The notes: generated from the letters alone by a model not told the origin. A stretch of DNA of 23,152 nt from Hirudo medicinalis (GCA_011800805.1 MPNW01000999.1:1-23152); one strand, 5' to 3'; counted from the stretch's first letter, positions 1 to 10,471 are shown. Made by a program: numbers and translations.

Positions 1-81
1 ATAACTTAATTATAACCACAACCAATACTTTGACCTTCAATTATTGCAGTTGGTTAAGCATCATTATCATCCTCATGAAAT

Positions 82-119
82 TCATCATCATCATCATCAT
101 CATCATCATCTTCATTAAA

Positions 120-153
<34 letters not shown>
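82..153. repeat. (ATC)n microsatellite, two blocks
   Basis: Two ATC runs of about 9 and 11 units, each preceded by an AAATTC motif, as if one block had been duplicated. Confidence 0.95.
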
Positions 154-200
154 CCAATTAGCTCTGACGTAGCCACTGCTGCAGGTGGTAGGAATGCAAA

Positions 201-291
201 GATGATGACGATGATGATGATGACGATGATGATGATGATGGTGATGATGATGATGGTGATGATGATGATGGTGATGATGATGATGGTGGTG
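201..291. repeat. (GAT)n microsatellite
   Basis: GAT runs with GAC and GGT breaks, including a repeated GGTGATGATGATGAT unit. It is inverted relative to the ATC tract at 82-153, so the two could pair. Confidence 0.95.
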
Positions 292-917
292 AGCAATATG
301 GTGACAACTCTTCAGCTGAGAAGAACATCACATAACAACAAGATCAAAAGTCTGAATTAATAACACTGAAAGAATCGTAAAACGAAACACGTTTAACAGA
401 ATTAAATTAGATTAAATTAAATTAAACCATAATTAAATAAATTAAGCAATAATTAAATTAAACAATAATTAAATTAAATTAAACAATAATTTAATTAAAT
501 TAAACAATATTTCCATCGGGAATCTCAGCTACACCCTAATTCTCAAAGTCCCGCGGAGAACCGTGCAGGAGAAGAGTGTAGCCTCTGGTGTAGCTCATTT
601 AATATGCAAATCATATGCGCATATTAATTAGGCAATCGCCTGGTACGACGACTTCATCGAGAACTCACGGACGTACCGCTATCGTCACAGCGACCGTTAC
701 CGCAGACGCCGGTGTCGCTGTAGCCTTAGCGTTGTTGCCATGTCGACAATAAATAATAAAAGTATATATTTTGTTTTGTGGGTAAATTATCAGATTATAA
801 AAGAAATGAAAGTAACTGAAAATCACTGTATCTTTGTGAGCTCCATTTGCAAATATTCTGGTCGTAATAATAATTTGTTATTATGTTCTACCACGTTTGA
901 CCAGCATGCAACAACTA

Positions 918-1245
918 TAATTATAATATATATAATAATTATATATAATTATATATATTTATATTATATATATTATTTATATATTTATATTATTTATATT
1001 TATAATTATAATTATAATATATATAATAATAATATATTATAATAATAATTATTATTATTATTATTAATATAATAATAACAGCAACACTAATAATAATAAT
1101 AATAACAATAATAATAATAATCATGATAAATTGCCTTTTAACTGGCATTATCAATGAATTAAAAATATTATAACACCGATAATAATAATTATTATTATTA
1201 TTAATTAATATAATAAATAATAATAATAATAATAATAATGAACTG
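918..1245. repeat. AT-only and (AAT)n low-complexity tract
   Basis: Runs of ATA, TAT and AAT interrupted near 1120-1170. AACTGGCATTA occurs twice (about 1139 and 1240). Confidence 0.9.
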
Positions 1246-1516
1246 GCATTAATAATATTAATGACGAATTGTCTGCATTCCTGGTTAGCGTCGTGGGTGG
1301 CTGGGCATTTCCAGAGGCACGCGCCACCTGTTGACGATGTCAATGCGAGTCGCAAGTATCCCGTTACTAGGCAACCTATTAGACAGGTATCCGATACAGG
1401 CAGGTATCCAGGTAGGTATCCATGCAGGTGGTTATACGCAGGTAGACGAAGGAGAAACTGATGGGGATGACTGGGAGTAATAGCTTGATCATCATGGCCG
1501 AGAAGAACAATATTGA

Positions 1517-1588
1517 AGATGACGACGACGATGATGATGACAATGACGACGATGATGATGACAATGATGATGGTGGTGATGACGATGA
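1517..1588. repeat. (GAC/GAT)n microsatellite
   Basis: Imperfect GAC/GAT units; the reverse-complementary type recurs at about 1965-2075. Confidence 0.9.
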
Positions 1589-1690
1589 TTATGCCTCAGA
1601 AGAAATTACCTGCATTAATGAGCCAATGACCTGATTCAACGAATCGTCTCACTCTGCTGGTTTTTATGGAATAAATTTTATCTATCACTG

Positions 1691-1790
1691 CACATCCATC
1701 CATCCACCCATCCGTCCGTCCATTCATCTATCCATCCACCCAACCGTCCGTCCATCCATTCATCCACCCATCCATCCGTCCGTTCATCAA
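1691..1790. repeat. (ATCC)n tetranucleotide repeat
   Basis: ATCC/GTCC/ACCC units over 100 bp, inverted relative to the (GGAT)n tract at 2181-2244. Confidence 0.9.
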
Positions 1791-1964
1791 TTCGTCCACG
1801 TTTACACGATCCTAAAGGCATCGATTCAACCAGTGATGACCGATCGATAACCAACGAGGAATAAATTATGCTAATCATCTACAATTGAGTGCTCGACCAA
1901 CGATCTTCTGTTTCTGTAATGTTTTTATTACGATAACAACAGTAACGTAGACATCGTCGTCCTC

Positions 1965-2075
1965 AGCACAATCATCATCATCGTAACCACCACCATCATC
2001 ATCATCGTAATCATCACCATCGTCTTCATCGTCGTTCTCAGCATCATCACCATCTTCATCGTCGTCCTCAGCATC
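1965..2075. repeat. Imperfect (ATC)n microsatellite
   Basis: ATC/ACC/GTC units with a longer period: a block close to CATCGTCGTTCTCAGCATCA recurs with small changes at about 1954, 2026 and 2056. Confidence 0.85.
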
Positions 2076-2180
2076 ACCACCGTATCGTCCAACTTTTCAA
2101 TCCTCCTCATAATAGGTGTGTCTCATTCCGAGTCACGCGTCCAGAAACAATGTGGACTCTGTCAAAGGTCATGCCACTTA

Positions 2181-2244
2181 CCTGGATGAACGGATGAAGG
2201 CACAGACGGATGGATAGATGGATGGATGGATGGATGGATGGATG
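2181..2244. repeat. (GGAT)n tetranucleotide repeat
   Basis: GGAT units, cleanest at 2217-2243, complementary to the ATCC tract at 1691-1790. Confidence 0.9.
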
Positions 2245-2749
2245 ATCGGAACGTGGATTATCATGATCGGCGCCTGAGAATGGCATTTTGACGGTTATAG
2301 CCGCAAGTTTGTCCGATGGATTGAAAACGAAATTGATTGAACGAACGAACGATTGAAGATCAACCAGAACAATGGACCTTCTCACGAGGTCCTCCCGACA
2401 AATACAACTTTTTAATTTTCAATCATTCAACCTTCGTCCACTCCCTTACTTTAGCCAATCGCACAGGTGGGATGGTACAGGAAGTCACGAGGGTTGGTAG
2501 CAACGAGCGAGTGCAAGATAGGGGAACTCGTACCATTGTCAGATGAATTTTTTTCTCAATGAGTCGGCCGAGGGCGACATGGGAACGGTAGTTGGCCGAC
2601 GAGAAGAGAGTAGGACGAGGAGGATGCGGGGGCCGTGCGAGACAATGAGACTTTTGTTTAAAGGGACTCGAGTGAAAACAACCTGGCTTTTGAATTTGTA
2701 GGTACCTACGATGAAAACACTATTCTTCAAAACGAGGTGGTCTTATCTT

Positions 2750-2755
2750 TTTATT
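2750..2755 (-). terminator. Possible TUBE1 polyadenylation signal
   Basis: AATAAA on the minus strand (TTTATT on plus), about 131 bp beyond the TUBE1 stop codon. The position suits a 3' end, but the hexamer is common in AT-rich DNA. Confidence 0.45.
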
Positions 2756-2885
2756 ACGAGCCGTTATTGTGATCACATCGCATGACATGTTACAATCACA
2801 TCGGTTAATATTTGCAAGTGTCGACACAGTTTCAAAGCAACCACAAAATTCGGTTGGTCCAGAACCCGGTCACAATGACGAACCA

Positions 2886-5800
2886 TCAGGCCACCACCCC
2901 GACCCTGGATACCCTCGCCGACGGTGACGCTAGCTCGAGGCTTTTGTAGGACTCTTGTAACCTGGTCAGAGAATCCAGACTCGAGTCAAAGTGGAAGGTC
3001 TCCATGCCATCGACCCTGGTGTAATGGTGGAGGTGGGCCTGGAAAAAGGAAGAGTCAAAGAATTTAGGGGGATGTGACTAAAAAAGCAACAATGGCAGAC
3101 TGGAACAGCAGTCGAAAGGGAAAACAATTCCTACCTTTCTGCTATAAAGTTTGACGAAGCGATCTTTCAGTTGGCTAAAGTTTCTCCAGATGCAGCTGTT
3201 GTTGGCGACGGCCAATAGGGAATAGGGATGGCCGAACGGGGGGACGGAACACATGCCCACCTTCCACCCCTCGGTATTCCAGCTAACGAATTGCAAACTC
3301 GGCTTCAACCTGGTAAAAGCGTAGTGCCCGATTAAATGCAGACAGGATTTTGGACTCCTTATTTGTAAAAATCACATTATTTTACAAATTCAGGACCACA
3401 ATGCCATCAAGACAATTGTTATTAATTGTTGTGCTAAAAGTATTTCATACCACCTTTGATTTACATGAACAATAAAGGTCTCTAAAACATCCGACAAGAA
3501 CGAACTCAGCAGTAACCCGGCTAGTGGTCGTCACCTGTCGATGTTCCGTCGTACGTCCGAGAGATCCACCGCACCCCTCACGACGAGCGCACAAGCGAGG
3601 TAGGTGCCCAGTTTTGGCTCCCCCTTCATCATCTGGTGGTCGGAAGAGAATGCATCGCTGAACATGTTGTCCAATCTGTCGAACGATAAACTTGATACAA
3701 TAGGTGGAGATGGATGTTGTGATCCAAACAAGATGGACATCCGCTCGTTCTGTCGATCTACCAATTCCCAAATTTTTATTTTGAAGTATCGATGCGATGA
3801 TCATTCGGGCGTAAATCCAAGACGACGGACGTAAACATTTTCTTTATCATAAATCTGTAAAGAATCATTATCAAGACGACCTTCTCGATACCGGGTTGAG
3901 ATCCGTGAGACAGTAAAGAGGTGATTGGCTGGCGATCAAGTAGTGCATGCCGGGGAAAGGTACGAGATTGGTCGCTATTTCGTTGAGGTCGACGTTGAGG
4001 TCGCCCTCAAATCTCGATGAACTGGAATAATAAAAAATAATAGATTATTTAACAAACGTTTTGAAATCGCATTTCATGACGTTAACTGATTAAAACATAC
4101 CTGGTCAGATTCAAGAGCAGGTTGGCTACGATGTTATTCATGGCATCAAAAGGCTTACTTCCGGAAGCTTCCCCCGGTGCGGACACCTTTGCACCGCCCC
4201 TGTCTGACAGGGCTGAGCCCATTTTGACCCCCGAATAATACGTCCTCTTTCCAGATTTTTCAGGTGGAATACTTTGCAAAATCTTTGAGTATATTCCCAA
4301 AAGGGCCTGGAAATTATGCAAACAAAATAAAAAAATAAGTTCAAGTCACGGGAGAACGGATCACTGGAGGTCAACCGGCCTGATTCTCAAGGGGCAGCAC
4401 GCAGTCCGCATGGTCAGTCAGCTGCTCCAGAGCCAGCACGCTGTTGTAGGGGGAGGTGATCACGTCGTCGTCGTCTGACGGAAAGACTGGGACTGCAAAC
4501 CTGTCGTCGACATCATCGTTAACAAAATTTTACACGAATTCTTTATTTTCCAAAACAATCCTAATGTTGCATTACTACAGCCACTTCTGCCCACGCTACC
4601 ATGGCAATTGCCGACACCAATGACTCAGACATTGACCTGTACACTTCGGGGTATTCGTCCTCCAGCATCTTCAAGACGAAAGTTCCCAGACCAGATCCTG
4701 TCCCTGGAACAGAAAGCTAATTGATCATTGGAATTATTGCTGCTGCTGATGATGATGACAGTAACATCAATCCAAGCACCTCCACCCATGGAATGCAGAA
4801 CAAAGAAGCACTGAAGGCAGTCACAGCGCTCGGCAGCCTTCCTGACGACGTCGCGTATTTCTTCCTCGTACTTCTTGCCGTACTCGTGGTGACCCACGGC
4901 CCTTGGGGGATAACATCATCGCCATCGTTACTCCTGCCCCCTGACATCAAGACCACAGGGATAAAAAGTTTATGCCAAAGTTCGTACCAGTTGTTTCCAG
5001 ACCCCGACACATCAGTGACCAGCTGCTGATGATGGAAGAGGTCCCTCGTCGGTCCCCTCATGATACGAGAGACCACACCCTCCTCCATGTCAATCAAAAC
5101 TGCCTGCATAATGAATCCAAGCATCGTAAAGAAATTATAGAAATGCAGTAAAGTCTCGATTGTCATAAAAATATTAAAACCAATTGCTCCATTAACTTGC
5201 AATTTTCCCAATCATCCATCAAAATTACGGGCGCTAATGAATGCGAGTGCAAACAGCTCATAAACTTGTATCTGCAGGGACACTCGAGTGTTGTGTTGTG
5301 TTCTAAACGTGGTTTTAAGTATCCTTTGGAATGAGTATTACTTAAATTATGAATATTATTTAAATTATGAGTATTATTTAATTATGAATATTATTTAAAT
5401 GCTTCTATCTCTAAAAGAATCATTTTCGATTCTATCTCTAAAAGAATAATTTTTGATTCTATCTCTAAAAGAATAATTTTTGATTCTATCTCTAAAAGAA
5501 TCATTTTTGATTCTACCTCTAAAAGAATCATTTTTGCCGACATAAATTGAACTATCACGATCTGCTCGTAATCCCGCTTCGAGTTCAGCGAGGACCGAGC
5601 GACGGACCGTTAAAACCGACCCTCGCTCCGAGTTTGTCGACCTTCGTTCTGCCCCCCTCGGAAGCGGTTTCGGAGTTTCCTGCGTTCGTGAAGAAGCTGC
5701 TCACGGCCTCGTCGTAGGGGCCTCCCTGGGAGCGAACGATCGAGCGAATGGGGATGAGAGAAACAAGTTTGAATTACTGACCGCAAGGACGAGCGAATGA

Positions 5801-6483
5801 ATGATTCGAGCACAATTTAAAGACAAACAGTAACCAACTCAAATACTTAAAAAAAACAACCAAAGATTGAAATCTTATTTAAATCAAAGTAATATAAATA
5901 AACATTATCAAAATAAAATAATATAATGGAAGGCTACCTATTAATCTAATATAAAGACAGGCTAGGCAGGCTAATTAGTAAAATGATGTTAAGTAAAAAG
6001 AGCTTATAATTACCTTAGCATGTAATAATTTCTTTTATTAGACAGAAGAGCAAATACAAAATAATTGATAGAAATTATAACAACCAGTAAAATTATCTCT
6101 CGTCACCTTGTTGGTATTTGCATGTTCCCTCAGTGCCAGGTCCCAGAATCTGCATCCTATCTGATTCCCACATTGACCAACTGCTCACATAATCAACGAG
6201 TCAATAACAATTTGTACTTTAAAAAGTAATGTGGTCATTTGTAAATAATTATCGATGGCCATGAAATAAAAACTAATTTTCTGTTTATAATCATCATCCT
6301 TGAAATATAGGTTCAATATTATGGTTAATAAGCATTTAAAGGCTTTAAATCTTCCAGAATAAATCTTTAACATTGAGCAAGAGCTGTAAATGAAACTTGA
6401 ATTCGGAACACTTAGTTAGGCGTCCATAGATACCAAGCAAAACGAAACTGTCAACAACCTTGGATCACAATAGACTGTGCCAT
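2886..6483 (-). CDS. TUBE1: Epsilon-tubulin, complete 12-exon gene
   Basis: Epsilon-tubulin is a centrosomal tubulin needed to form centriole triplet microtubules and basal bodies. Coding exons in transcript order: 6483-6459, 6180-6107, 5725-5621, 5103-4988, 4901-4780, 4703-4637, 4500-4380, 4306-4101, 4021-3881, 3675-3535, 3309-3135, 3038-2886. They sum to 1446 nt, 481 aa plus stop, close to the human length (475). All phases join. Visible landmarks are the tubulin N-terminus VGQCGNQIG (residues 9-17), the GTP-binding glycine loop GGGTGSG (146-152), and epsilon-specific blocks such as KPFDAMNNIVANLLLNLT, FSDAFSSDHQ, LACALVVRG and KPSLQFVSWN; the end resembles human AHLHHY. The start is MAQSIVIQ, in a 25-nt first coding exon. 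Two donors are GTCG and one is best read as GC (after 4380). The gene shares its upstream region with the divergent zinc-finger gene. Identity rests on remembered family sequence; no search was run. Confidence 0.97.
4307..4379 (-). other. Probable GC-AG intron 7 of TUBE1
   Basis: The flanking exons read ...LPLENQ and ALLGIYSKIL..., matching the human epsilon-tubulin segment around NQSLFDIISKI with no insertion. The only junction that keeps phase 0 begins the intron with GCCGGT and ends it with TTCCAG. CAGGCC occurs at both junctions, so the exact cut is ambiguous within 6 nt; only the GC-AG placement has recognisable ends. Confidence 0.7.
5403..5536. repeat. 27-bp minisatellite in TUBE1 intron 3
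   Basis: About five tandem copies of a 27-bp unit built on GATTCTATCTCTAAAAGAAT followed by a short T-rich tail, with few substitutions between copies. Each unit carries its own 6-bp inverted repeat (GATTCT / AGAATC), so every monomer could fold into a small hairpin. Just before it, 5340-5400 holds a looser array of about 20 bp based on AATTATGAATATTATTTA. Confidence 0.9.
5726..6106 (-). other. TUBE1 intron 2, no other feature
   Basis: A 381-bp AT-rich intron. I see no gene, repeat array or RNA in it. Donor AAG|GTGACG and acceptor CCCAG are ordinary. Confidence 0.6.
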
Positions 6484-6882
6484 TTCTTTGTAAATATTGA
6501 ATAGAATGAGTTTATGAATTTAAAATCTGAATTTAACCGATTACGAACTAATTCTCAGCATTGAGCCGGCAGCAAAACATCGGAGAGGTGCCCCCGCTTA
6601 TTTCGTGTTTACACGAATTTTCAAGAACATTTTATTATAAGTACAAAATATAAACTTAAGTTGTTTTAAAACAAATTTAATTAAAAAATCCTTGACATCA
6701 TTAAATTAATTTACAAAATCTAAAATGCATAGTTATGTCTTTCTACAATCATATTTCCACCCGTGCTTTATAAAAAAACAAAACAAAACAAAATTGTGTG
6801 GCGCGAAAGTTTGCTCCCGGTCACGTTCCGAGTTTTTCAGCTTAGACAGACGATTAATTGGTGCGTATGACACTGTTCTGAA
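6484..6882. promoter_or_regulatory. Bidirectional promoter region, TUBE1 / zinc-finger gene
   Basis: 399 bp separate the start codons of two divergent genes, so both transcripts must start here or share elements. Most of it is AT-rich. The part nearest the zinc-finger gene (about 6796-6840) is a short GC-rich patch containing a consensus E2F site. No TATA box is clear enough to call. Confidence 0.65.
6800..6808 (-). promoter_or_regulatory. E2F/DP consensus site
   Basis: TTTCGCGCC on the minus strand, a full match to the E2F consensus TTTSGCGC. It lies 75 bp before the zinc-finger start codon and 317 bp before that of TUBE1. Function is inferred from the motif only. Confidence 0.5.
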
Positions 6883-9800
6883 ATGAGCGGTCAACGAAGA
6901 TTTCAAGGCAACTTTGCATCACCTAATTACGGATTCCCAGACAGGAGTGACGAATGCCAATACAATAGTAGGAACGAAAATTATAACTACGGGCCCTACA
7001 ACAACGACTTCGCACAGCCAAACGACTATCAACAGAGTGATTACAATTACGGTCAATACAACCAGGGCCCTGGCGGCCACACCTCTAGATACAGCGGCAG
7101 CAACAGCATTGTCGGCGGCGATCGCATCAACTATGATGCAAACTTTGATTGCAACTACACGAATAGCAACAGCAGAAGTGGAAACTTTCAGGGTGCCCCG
7201 TTTCAGCCCGTAGCTTTTGGTGGTCCATCGGATAGTTCCCCTGACTATCAGGCCATCATAAGGAGCTCTGGCCTCGATTGTTCAAAGCCACCCAACAGGC
7301 CATCGTGGGGCAGTGTAGGAGGTTCATAATGATAGCACTTGTTGACTTTCTCGAATTGAGTTGTTGCCATGATTTAGTAAAGATTGTATCAAGATGTGAC
7401 GAGTCTATAAACCTCTACGTTGTTTACTTTTTGGAGTTGCTTGCCCAAACAATAAGCTAAATATATATAAATATATTTGTAATAAATATATTTAAATATT
7501 ATATTTATATCAAAAATAGATGTGGTAAATTCATACTAATCCTAAAAAGCAGCCCTATTAGAATCACCAGATGAAACAAGAAAGAGATGTTACCCAGGCC
7601 AGGACAGCCGTTGGGGAAGAGACGCAACAAAGCAGAAGCGCACTGATCTGGATTCTGTACCTCTCGATGTACGTCTTAATGTAATTAGAATTAATTAATT
7701 ATTTATTAATAAGAATTAAATCTGCAAAATGCTATGCACGCATGACGACATTAGTCTCATGATCTTACGGATATTATTCGTTCGATGATAAAGCTTTTAT
7801 TTTAAACGTTTATTCATGTAGTGCCATAAGCTACATAAGTCCGATCATCAGGGACGCTTTGTGGCGGCTCGAGCTGGGTTTCGAACTCGACCTGCAACGG
7901 CCGTTCGTTCTCGTACGTGCTCAAATAACACTTAAATTATGACTCTCCTCAGTTGACGCAACACGCACGTCACGACACGACGATCAACAAGATGCTCTCC
8001 TGCGCTGTCTGCAACATGACGTTCAGTGACATCAAGGTCGTTGTGATTGACATTTGTTTACGTTGACATTTTGAATAAACGTCGCTACTTTGCCTATTGG
8101 AATGTTCGCTATTGCAGTTTCATCTAGTTTTCATTTATTCCCATAAACTTTTGCATCGCTCAGGAAGAGAACTGAACAAGATCTTAATTCAATCATCTTT
8201 ATTTTTCCCAGGAGTTTCAAGTTCATGCAAATACTATGGTTCACATACAAAATGCAGCATTGGCAGTGGAAAAGACCTTAGTAACAAACTTGCCCGCCGG
8301 TCTGGCTTCGAATTTGATGCCGAACCAGAAGAGCCTTCTCGGTCCCGTTCCCAATGCGCCCCCCGTCGAAAGGAACTCTTTCGGGAATGTCGCGACCGAT
8401 CGAAAGAATATTCTGAACCAGTTCGCCAAGAGGAATCCTCAAAGGCAGGTTCGGAACGACTCGGCCAATTACGACAATCAGACGGGATTCCACAAGTCGT
8501 TCAAGGAGCCTCCGAGGAATTTCCCTGGCAACAACTGGCAGAGAAACAACAAGCAGACGGGGGGTCCCAACCCGAACAGTCGATTCAAGCCAGAACAATC
8601 GTTCCAGCCCGACCACATGAAGTTCAAGTTGGTCGTTAACATTCCATTTTCACGACCATCGGTTGACGACGTTTCGTTTTAGACCCAGGAACGGTCCGGG
8701 CATCGGCAACGCGTTCCGACAACAGTTCTTTCCTCAGAAAAATGTTCAGAGGGAGCAGCCCATGCAGTCGAAATGGAAGAAGGTCGGTCGAGGCTTCGTT
8801 ATTTTCTTTGCAGTCGTCATTACATTAGGAATTATGACATTTTAGTTTCTCCAGAACACTCCAAAATTTGTGAGTGGTTTTTGTTGTAACATAAAATTGA
8901 TATTTTGCTTGTCATTTTTTAAAGGCAAAGGGTAAAAAATTGCTAAAACAGGGAAATTTAAAGAAAGAAAGTCAAGATCCCCCAAAATCGTCTGAGAAAT
9001 GTTTGCTCCAGCATGCAGACGGACTGAAAGTCGTATCGGAGGAGAATGGTTCGAAACCCGATTCGAGCAGCCTCCTCTTCTCCGCGGAAGAACCGAAGAT
9101 GGAACCCGAGAACACGGAGAGCCCTGCGTTTGAATACGAAGACAACATGGCGAGTTTATTGCTCCTTCTTATGCAGGCTGACAATTGGCTTGAAATTCTG
9201 CTTCCCTTTCTTGTCAGGACATCGAGCTGAGCTTTAGACCTTCGAAAGTCCACGACGGCTCCCCTTCCGATAATCTAGAAGCGTCAGAACCCGCAAAGGA
9301 ATCCGAAGTAATAAGTCGAGCTCTCGCCGACCCGGGAGGCGACGACGTTAGGACGGGAGAGGATCCCGGCAAAGACGCACCGCTGGGTTAGCGAAGCATT
9401 TTTTGGTAGCAAGTACATTGCTTTTCAAATGCTATCAAAATCACTCCTGTAAAATTAGTTTTGTTGTCAGCCACTAAAAATGATGTGTTGGCTTATCGAT
9501 GGTAGGACGTTTTTGGTTAGATTTCATTGTGAAAATAGATTCCAGATTAGTGGCAAAAACTGGCCATGACATTTATCAGTAGAAAGTCTTCGTTAGATGT
9601 TCTTCCCATTCACACTGTTAATCCTGTGGTCCTTAATCTAGGTCAAGAATATGTTGTGTCAGTAACTGGATTCTTCTGCAAGCTTTGCAGTAAGTTCTAC
9701 AACAAAGAGTCCATGGCCAAGATCGACCACTGCAGGTCCGATCAGCACGTCAACAACTATAGAAAGGTAAGGGTGGCTAAAGAATTAGCGCATCACCACT

Positions 9801-10077
9801 ATTGGCTGGCCAATCAGCTGATCTCTTTAAATATTTATTGTTTGCAAAAATATTATCAAAAATTCATTTCTGATTCATCTATGTTTTCATGTTCTTTCTT
9901 CATAATGAAGCTATCCTCTCCCCCCCCCCCCGGCTAAGGTACTAGCCAGATACTCCACAGTGTTCAATTAGAAAATGCTTGAATAAATTATAAAACAAAC
10001 ATGCCTGTCTAAATTAAATGTGTTTTTATCAAAATGTTTAACAGGTCCACGAATCCAAAGAAGGAACAGTCCAATAG
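6883..10077 (+). CDS. Two-finger matrin/U1-type zinc-finger protein, 9 exons
   Basis: Proposed exons: 6883-7321, 7562-7668, 7953-8036, 8212-8627, 8683-8782, 8925-9149, 9218-9386, 9642-9766, 10045-10077; 1698 nt, 565 aa, all phases joining. Residues 1-146 are low-complexity, rich in N, Y, G, Q and S, like the disordered arms of RNA-binding nuclear proteins. Finger 1 is C199-x2-C202-x12-H215-x5-H221, split by an intron; finger 2 near the C-terminus is C526-x2-C529-x13-H543-x5-H549. Both fit the matrin/U1 class that binds RNA or dsRNA. Between them lie a basic N/Q/F/P-rich stretch and an acidic stretch. The family may be near CIZ1, ZNF638 or matrin-3, but I cannot assign orthology. Weak points: the exon 1 donor (7312 is an alternative), the exon 4 donor, the GC donor after 9149, and the short last exon VHESKEGTVQ. 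Confidence 0.8.
7812..7917 (-). mobile_element. tRNA-derived SINE, 5' truncated, antisense in intron 2
   Basis: Read on the minus strand, it has a pol III B box GTTCGAAACCC (7886-7876), then AGCTCGAGCCGCC and a body ending GCTTATGGCACTACATGAAT. That body matches the element at 17581 (GCTACATGGAGCTACATCAATGAA) after similar spacing. The A box is missing or degraded, so the 5' end looks truncated. Confidence 0.65.
9150..9217 (+). other. GC-AG intron 6 of the zinc-finger gene
   Basis: The exon ending ATG is followed by GCGAGT, close to the GC-AG donor consensus, and the intron ends TTGTCAG. Phase 0 is required because the other two frames of the next exon meet stops quickly, and no in-phase GT is available nearby. 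Reading through would stop 27 codons on. Confidence 0.6.
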
Positions 10078-10471
10078 TTCTCAAGATACCCTTACAGATT
10101 GTTTTCCTGTTGGCTTACTGAATTTGTTTGATAATGTGGTGCTCAAAACTTGGATAACTCTGCGTCAAAACATTCGTGATGTAGAAAACTTGCAACCCTA
10201 TTTTGTCTCAAAACTTGACAATTTGATTTTATTAAAGCTACGAAACATTTGTTGTAAAAATTAATTTTACTAGTTGTCAGCAGACGAGCTCACTGTAGAG
10301 AACAAAAGGTCGAATCCAAATTTGGATTGTTGCAGCTCCGTGCTTAGCACGTTTGTTAGTTCTGGCATGGTCTTATGTAATTTTTCATTGTGAATATCAA
10401 TAATTCTAGGCCAAGTTACTACAACCTTTGGATGTGATATTTTGAATTTTGAGAAAAATAAGCCAGTTTCC
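10078..10471. other. Shared 3' region between convergent genes
   Basis: 394 bp between the stops of the zinc-finger gene (+) and MKKS (-). It contains an AT-rich open frame out of phase with the last zinc-finger exon, which I take as 3' untranslated sequence. Confidence 0.55.
10228..10233 (-). terminator. Possible MKKS polyadenylation signal
   Basis: AATAAA on the minus strand, 239 bp past the MKKS stop. If used, the MKKS 3' UTR would overlap that of the convergent zinc-finger gene. Confidence 0.3.

Larger units (their letters stand above)
301..2749. other. Gene-free repeat-rich left flank
   Basis: Apart from the listed repeats and a hairpin at 687-721, I find no exon with splice signals or family resemblance on either strand. 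1380-1440 holds several CAGGTATCC-like words. 370-510 is an AATTAAATTAAA-type AT-rich stretch. Confidence 0.55.

Noticed and set aside
2337..2730. Short open frames on both strands downstream of TUBE1
   Set aside because: No splice context, start context or family resemblance; consistent with chance in a less AT-rich stretch.
4721..5029. Plus-strand frame of 102 codons
   Set aside because: It is the antisense of TUBE1 exons 4 and 5, which are fixed by conserved tubulin sequence.
8097..8639. 180-codon plus-strand frame over zinc-finger exon 4
   Set aside because: It is a shifted frame of the exon; the finger 1 histidines and the N/Q/F/P-rich composition belong to the other frame.
9048..9058. 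Perfect pol III B box GGTTCGAAACC
   Set aside because: It lies within open coding sequence of the zinc-finger gene with no A box or SINE body beside it; taken as chance.
10034..10264. Open frame of 76 codons as a longer last exon of the zinc-finger gene
   Set aside because: The acceptor at 10044 would need phase 2, but the preceding exon ends in phase 0; the in-phase reading stops at 10077.
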